A stretch of DNA of 7,797 nucleotides from Actinomycetota bacterium (GTDB taxonomy: Bacteria > Actinomycetota > Acidimicrobiia > Acidimicrobiales > Ilumatobacteraceae): positions 1-7,797 of the forward strand of contig WLEG01000080.1 in assembly GCA_009704425.1 (NCBI GenBank), written 5' to 3'. A program made the position numbers and the translations under genes. Below are positions 5,329 through 7,797 of this stretch, in pieces (within the stretch, counting starts at the first letter, position 1; the number at the start of each line of letters is the position of its first letter). The notes beneath the pieces were generated by a model. That model made no database searches and was not told where the DNA came from. It saw only the letters and a program-made list of their open reading frames with translations.

Positions 5329-7004
5329 CGGCGATGTCGACACGACCACCGCGATGCGCCGTGGTGCACACGCCGGCGTGGCCTCTGGTGGCCGCCGTCA
5401 TGAACGGCTTGGTCGGACGCGGACCTCAGTACACACCCGATCAGCCACTCGCGATCATGCGCTCCCAGCGGGTGCTGTGTTGCTCGCCGGCGGCGTGGCG
5501 CGACGGCGTGCGGCCGGGCATGCGACGCCGACAGGCACAGGGGGCGTGTCCGCACGTGGTGCTGGTGGCCGACGACCCCGATCGTGATGCCCGCTGTTTC
5601 GAGCCGGTGGTGCGCTCGGTGGGCGAACTGGTGCCGTTGCTCGACATCGAGTCTCCCGGTTCGTTGTTGATGGCCACCCGTGGCCCGTCGCGTTACGTCG
5701 GGGGTGATGCCGCACTCACGGTGCGCCTCATCGATCTGGCCATGGCGGGCCTGTCGGCCGCCGTGGCGTCACGCATCGATCCGGCGACGTTGCTGTCCGT
5801 CGGCGGAGGGCTGGGGGTGGGCATCGCCGATGGTCGCCTGGCGGCCACGCTGGCGGCGCGTGGGGCCATTCGTCGTGGCGAACCCGTGGTGGTCGAACCC
5901 GGACCCGCGACCACCGCGGCGTTCCTCGCACCCCATCCGGTGACGGCCCTCGGTGCGGTGGCCGGATGCGACGTCGGGTTGGTGGATCTGTTGCAACGAC
6001 TGGGGTTGCGTCGCTTCGGTGACGTGGCCGCGTTGTCGCCGCATCACCTGGTCGATCGTTTCGGCGCACTTGGTCACACCGTGCATCGTTTGGTCAGCGG
6101 CACGGACGACGGCACGCCATCGGCGTTGCCCCCACCACCCGATCTGACGATCGTTCGATTGTTCGACGATCCGGTGACGCAGTTCGACATGTTGGTCTTC
6201 GCGGCCAAGTCGCTCGTCGACGAATTGGGGCGCTACTTCGCCGAGCGCGGGCAGGTGTGCACCCGTGTGCGGGTGGAAGCCGAGACCGAACACGGCGAGA
6301 CGTCCGTGCGGGTCTGGCATCGCGCCGAGGGCATGAACGAGTCGGCGATGGTCGACCGCGTGCGTTGGCAACTGGACGGATGGATCAACGGTGCCGACCC
6401 GCCGTCGGCGGGCGTCACCAAGATCGCGCTCGTCCCGCTCGAGATTCGCGCCGACGCCGGCACCCAGGAAGGTTTCTGGGGCGGCCGCACCGCCGCCGAT
6501 GACGCCGCCGCTCGTGCCATCACGCGGGTGATGGCATTGGTGGGACCGGCCGGGGTCACCGTGGCGTCGTGGCGCGGCGGTCGTGATCCGCGCGAGCAAT
6601 ACCGCATGGTGCCGGTGGCCGATGTCGGTGCCGACGGCACGACGGTGCAGGAGCGTCCGAGCGGTCCCACCGCCTCGCGGTGGCCCGGGGCGATCCCGAC
6701 CCCGTCGCCGGCCCTCGTTCACCATCAGCCGGTCGGCGTTCGGGTGCTCGACGGCGATGGTCGTGCGGTGTCGGTGAGTGGTCGGGGTTTCGTGAGTGCC
6801 CCTCCGGCCGTGCTGTGTCGTGAGAATGGTCGGGCGTCGGTGGCCGGGTGGGCCGGTCCGTGGCCGGTGGAAGAGCGGTGGTGGGACGAACGCGCCCGTC
6901 GGGTGGCCCGCTTCCAACTGGTGGTGCAGACATCCGACGGGCCACGCGCGTATCTGGCCGAGGTGTCGTCGGGCCAGTGGTGGCTGGTGGCCGAGTACGC
7001 CTGA
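5325..7004 (+). CDS. imuB: ImuB, catalytically inactive Y-family polymerase homologue of the SOS mutasome
   Basis: ImuB is the hub that links DnaE2 and ImuA' to the beta sliding clamp during SOS mutagenesis. The protein is 559 aa: a Y-family palm/finger region (about 11-210; AWRDGVRPGMRRRQAQGACP at 57-76, DPDRDARCFEPVV at 85-96, RGPSRYVGG at 119-127, VGIADGRLAATLAA at 165-178), a helix-hairpin-helix thumb (about 215-260; LLQRLGLRRFGDVAAL), a little-finger-like region (about 270-415) and a C-terminal domain ending QWWLVAEYA. The Y-family catalytic carboxylates are missing: the first motif reads VVHTPAWP and the SxDE site reads LLDIESPG. Both are typical of ImuB and predict no polymerase activity. 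QEGFWG (381-386) sits where other ImuBs have the clamp-binding QLxLWG. ATG 5325 overlaps the imuA' stop by ATGA and is preferred; ATG 5334 is an in-frame alternative, while the open frame back to 4749 lies inside imuA'. dnaE2 is not adjacent. Confidence 0.93.
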   Translation: MTAMSTRPPRCAVVHTPAWPLVAAVMNGLVGRGPQYTPDQPLAIMRSQRVLCCSPAAWRDGVRPGMRRRQAQGACPHVVLVADDPDRDARCFEPVVRSVGELVPLLDIESPGSLLMATRGPSRYVGGDAALTVRLIDLAMAGLSAAVASRIDPATLLSVGGGLGVGIADGRLAATLAARGAIRRGEPVVVEPGPATTAAFLAPHPVTALGAVAGCDVGLVDLLQRLGLRRFGDVAALSPHHLVDRFGALGHTVHRLVSGTDDGTPSALPPPPDLTIVRLFDDPVTQFDMLVFAAKSLVDELGRYFAERGQVCTRVRVEAETEHGETSVRVWHRAEGMNESAMVDRVRWQLDGWINGADPPSAGVTKIALVPLEIRADAGTQEGFWGGRTAADDAAARAITRVMALVGPAGVTVASWRGGRDPREQYRMVPVADVGADGTTVQERPSGPTASRWPGAIPTPSPALVHHQPVGVRVLDGDGRAVSVSGRGFVSAPPAVLCRENGRASVAGWAGPWPVEERWWDERARRVARFQLVVQTSDGPRAYLAEVSSGQWWLVAEYA

Positions 7005-7035
7005 CGCGTCACGCGCGTCGGCGGACGAATCAGGC
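6999..7035. terminator. Possible bidirectional terminator between imuB and the response regulator
   Basis: The two convergent genes both end GCC-TGA, so GCCTGA (6999-7004) and TCAGGC (7030-7035) are complementary. Inside them GACGCG (7003-7008) and CGCGTC (7014-7019) form a 6-bp stem with loop TCACG, and TGACGCGTCA (7002-7011) is a perfect 10-bp palindrome. There is no T-tract on either strand. Only 25 bp separate the stops, so a shared structure that stops both transcripts is reasonable but unproved. Confidence 0.4.
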
Positions 7036-7797
7036 GATGCGGGACTCGAGGGAGTGCGTGTCCAGCAGACGGCTGGACGCCAGATCCTGGGCCGCCAGAC
7101 GCAACAGATCGTCGGCCAAGCGGAAACCGATGCCACGCACCGTGTGCATGAAGCGAACGTCGGGGGCCCGTTCGGTGAGCTTGCGTCGCAGGTTCGACAG
7201 GTGAACGTCCACCACGTGGGTGTCACCCACCCAATGTGGTCCCCACACGCTTTCCAGCAACTGGGCGCGGCTGCACACTTCCAACGGCTTCAAGCACAAC
7301 TGCGAGAACAGATCGAACTCCAATCGGGTGGCCGCGATGGGATGACGGTTCACCTTCATCTCGCGTCGGGCCAGATCCACCACGAGGGGACCGAAATAGA
7401 GCACCTTGGGATCGAGGTTCGCGCCGACGCCGTTCTTGGGTCGCGGACGACGCATCATGGCCTGGCACCGCTGCACCAACTCGTCGGTGCTGGCCTCGGT
7501 GGGCACGGCATCGTCGGCGCCGTTGCGCAACACGGTGACGCGCTGCTCGTCGGAGTTCGCGCCCACGATCACCACGTAGATCTCGGGGCACCGACGGATC
7601 TGGCTCAGTAGACGATTGAAGGTGGGGTAGGCGTCGCGGGCGTCGACGATGACGATGTCGGGCTGGAAGGAACGGAGCATCACCTCGGCCGCGGTGGCGT
7701 CGGGGGTACTGCGCACCGCGTATCCCTGCATCTGCAGAGCCGCCTCGACCGAACGTCGATCGGAGTTGTGGGTGAGCGTCACCAATGCGCGAGGCAT
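7030..7797 (-). CDS. OmpR/PhoB-family response regulator with degenerate receiver domain
   Basis: The 255-aa protein has an N-terminal receiver-like domain (about 1-115) and a C-terminal winged-helix DNA-binding domain (about 130-228). The latter shows the family pattern ATRLEFDLFSQLCLKP (156-171), SRAQLLESVWG (176-186), DTHVVDVHLSNLRRKL (192-207) and HTVRGIGFRL (218-227). The receiver keeps an Asp at the phosphorylation position (D52 in VIVDARDA). It lacks the N-terminal acidic pair (the segment reads VTLTHNSD), has Gly where the switch Thr/Ser belongs (VVIVGANSDE), and has Thr in place of the conserved Lys (DAVPTEAS). It may therefore act independently of phosphotransfer. A 27-residue tail follows the DNA-binding domain. 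ATG 7797 is the last base of the window, so the upstream region and any partner kinase are unseen and an earlier start is possible. Its target genes are unknown. Confidence 0.9.
   Translation of the reverse strand: MPRALVTLTHNSDRRSVEAALQMQGYAVRSTPDATAAEVMLRSFQPDIVIVDARDAYPTFNRLLSQIRRCPEIYVVIVGANSDEQRVTVLRNGADDAVPTEASTDELVQRCQAMMRRPRPKNGVGANLDPKVLYFGPLVVDLARREMKVNRHPIAATRLEFDLFSQLCLKPLEVCSRAQLLESVWGPHWVGDTHVVDVHLSNLRRKLTERAPDVRFMHTVRGIGFRLADDLLRLAAQDLASSRLLDTHSLESRIA

Noticed and set aside
5769..7226. A 485-codon open frame on the minus strand opposite imuB
   Set aside because: It overlaps both imuB and the C-terminal part of the response regulator gene, and has a skewed Arg/His/Gly/Pro composition without motifs.

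Overview
The window is GC-rich chromosomal DNA, with strong G/C at third codon positions and long antisense shadow ORFs. It is most consistent with an actinobacterium. Three signs point that way: an ImuA'/ImuB pair of the actinobacterial type, an actinobacterial-type LexA (SOS) box, and three genes preceded by a TAnnnT -10 hexamer only 6-7 nt before the start codon, as in leaderless actinobacterial transcripts. A member of the Acidimicrobiia is a plausible guess but cannot be proved from this window. I see no insertion sequence, phage gene, CRISPR array, tRNA or rRNA.

Layout. (1) 1-1609, plus strand: the 3' part of selD (selenophosphate synthetase; its start and catalytic Cys/Sec lie before the window), overlapping rnhB (RNase HII) by one base. 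(2) 1610-2851, minus strand: an acyl-CoA dehydrogenase that converges on rnhB with no gap. It starts at 2851 behind a strong Shine-Dalgarno, not at the upstream in-frame codon. (3) 3003-3467, plus: a small stand-alone protein resembling the Nfu/NifU N-terminal domain, divergent from the dehydrogenase. (4) 3594-4493, plus: a one-component regulator with an excisionase-type helix-turn-helix fused to a CarH/LitR-like cobalamin-binding module carrying an intact Wx9EH motif. It is a candidate B12-dependent light sensor. (5) 4585-7004, plus: imuA'-imuB, the accessory pair of the SOS mutasome. The promoter contains a perfect 14-bp LexA-type palindrome next to the -10 element, and the two genes overlap by ATGA. 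(6) 7030-7797, minus: an OmpR/PhoB-type response regulator whose receiver domain has lost most of the phosphorylation pocket.

How it fits together. The imuA'-imuB operon is the best-supported functional unit: LexA-controlled, with a catalytically dead Y-family scaffold (ImuB) carrying a clamp-binding motif and a RecA-like partner with a degenerate P-loop. The third partner, DnaE2, is not in the window, as is common when it is encoded elsewhere. The most unusual context is a putative photoreceptor-type B12 regulator directly upstream of this DNA-damage mutagenesis operon. The gap before that regulator holds two inverted repeats that could be operators. The remaining genes look like ordinary housekeeping or metabolic neighbours.
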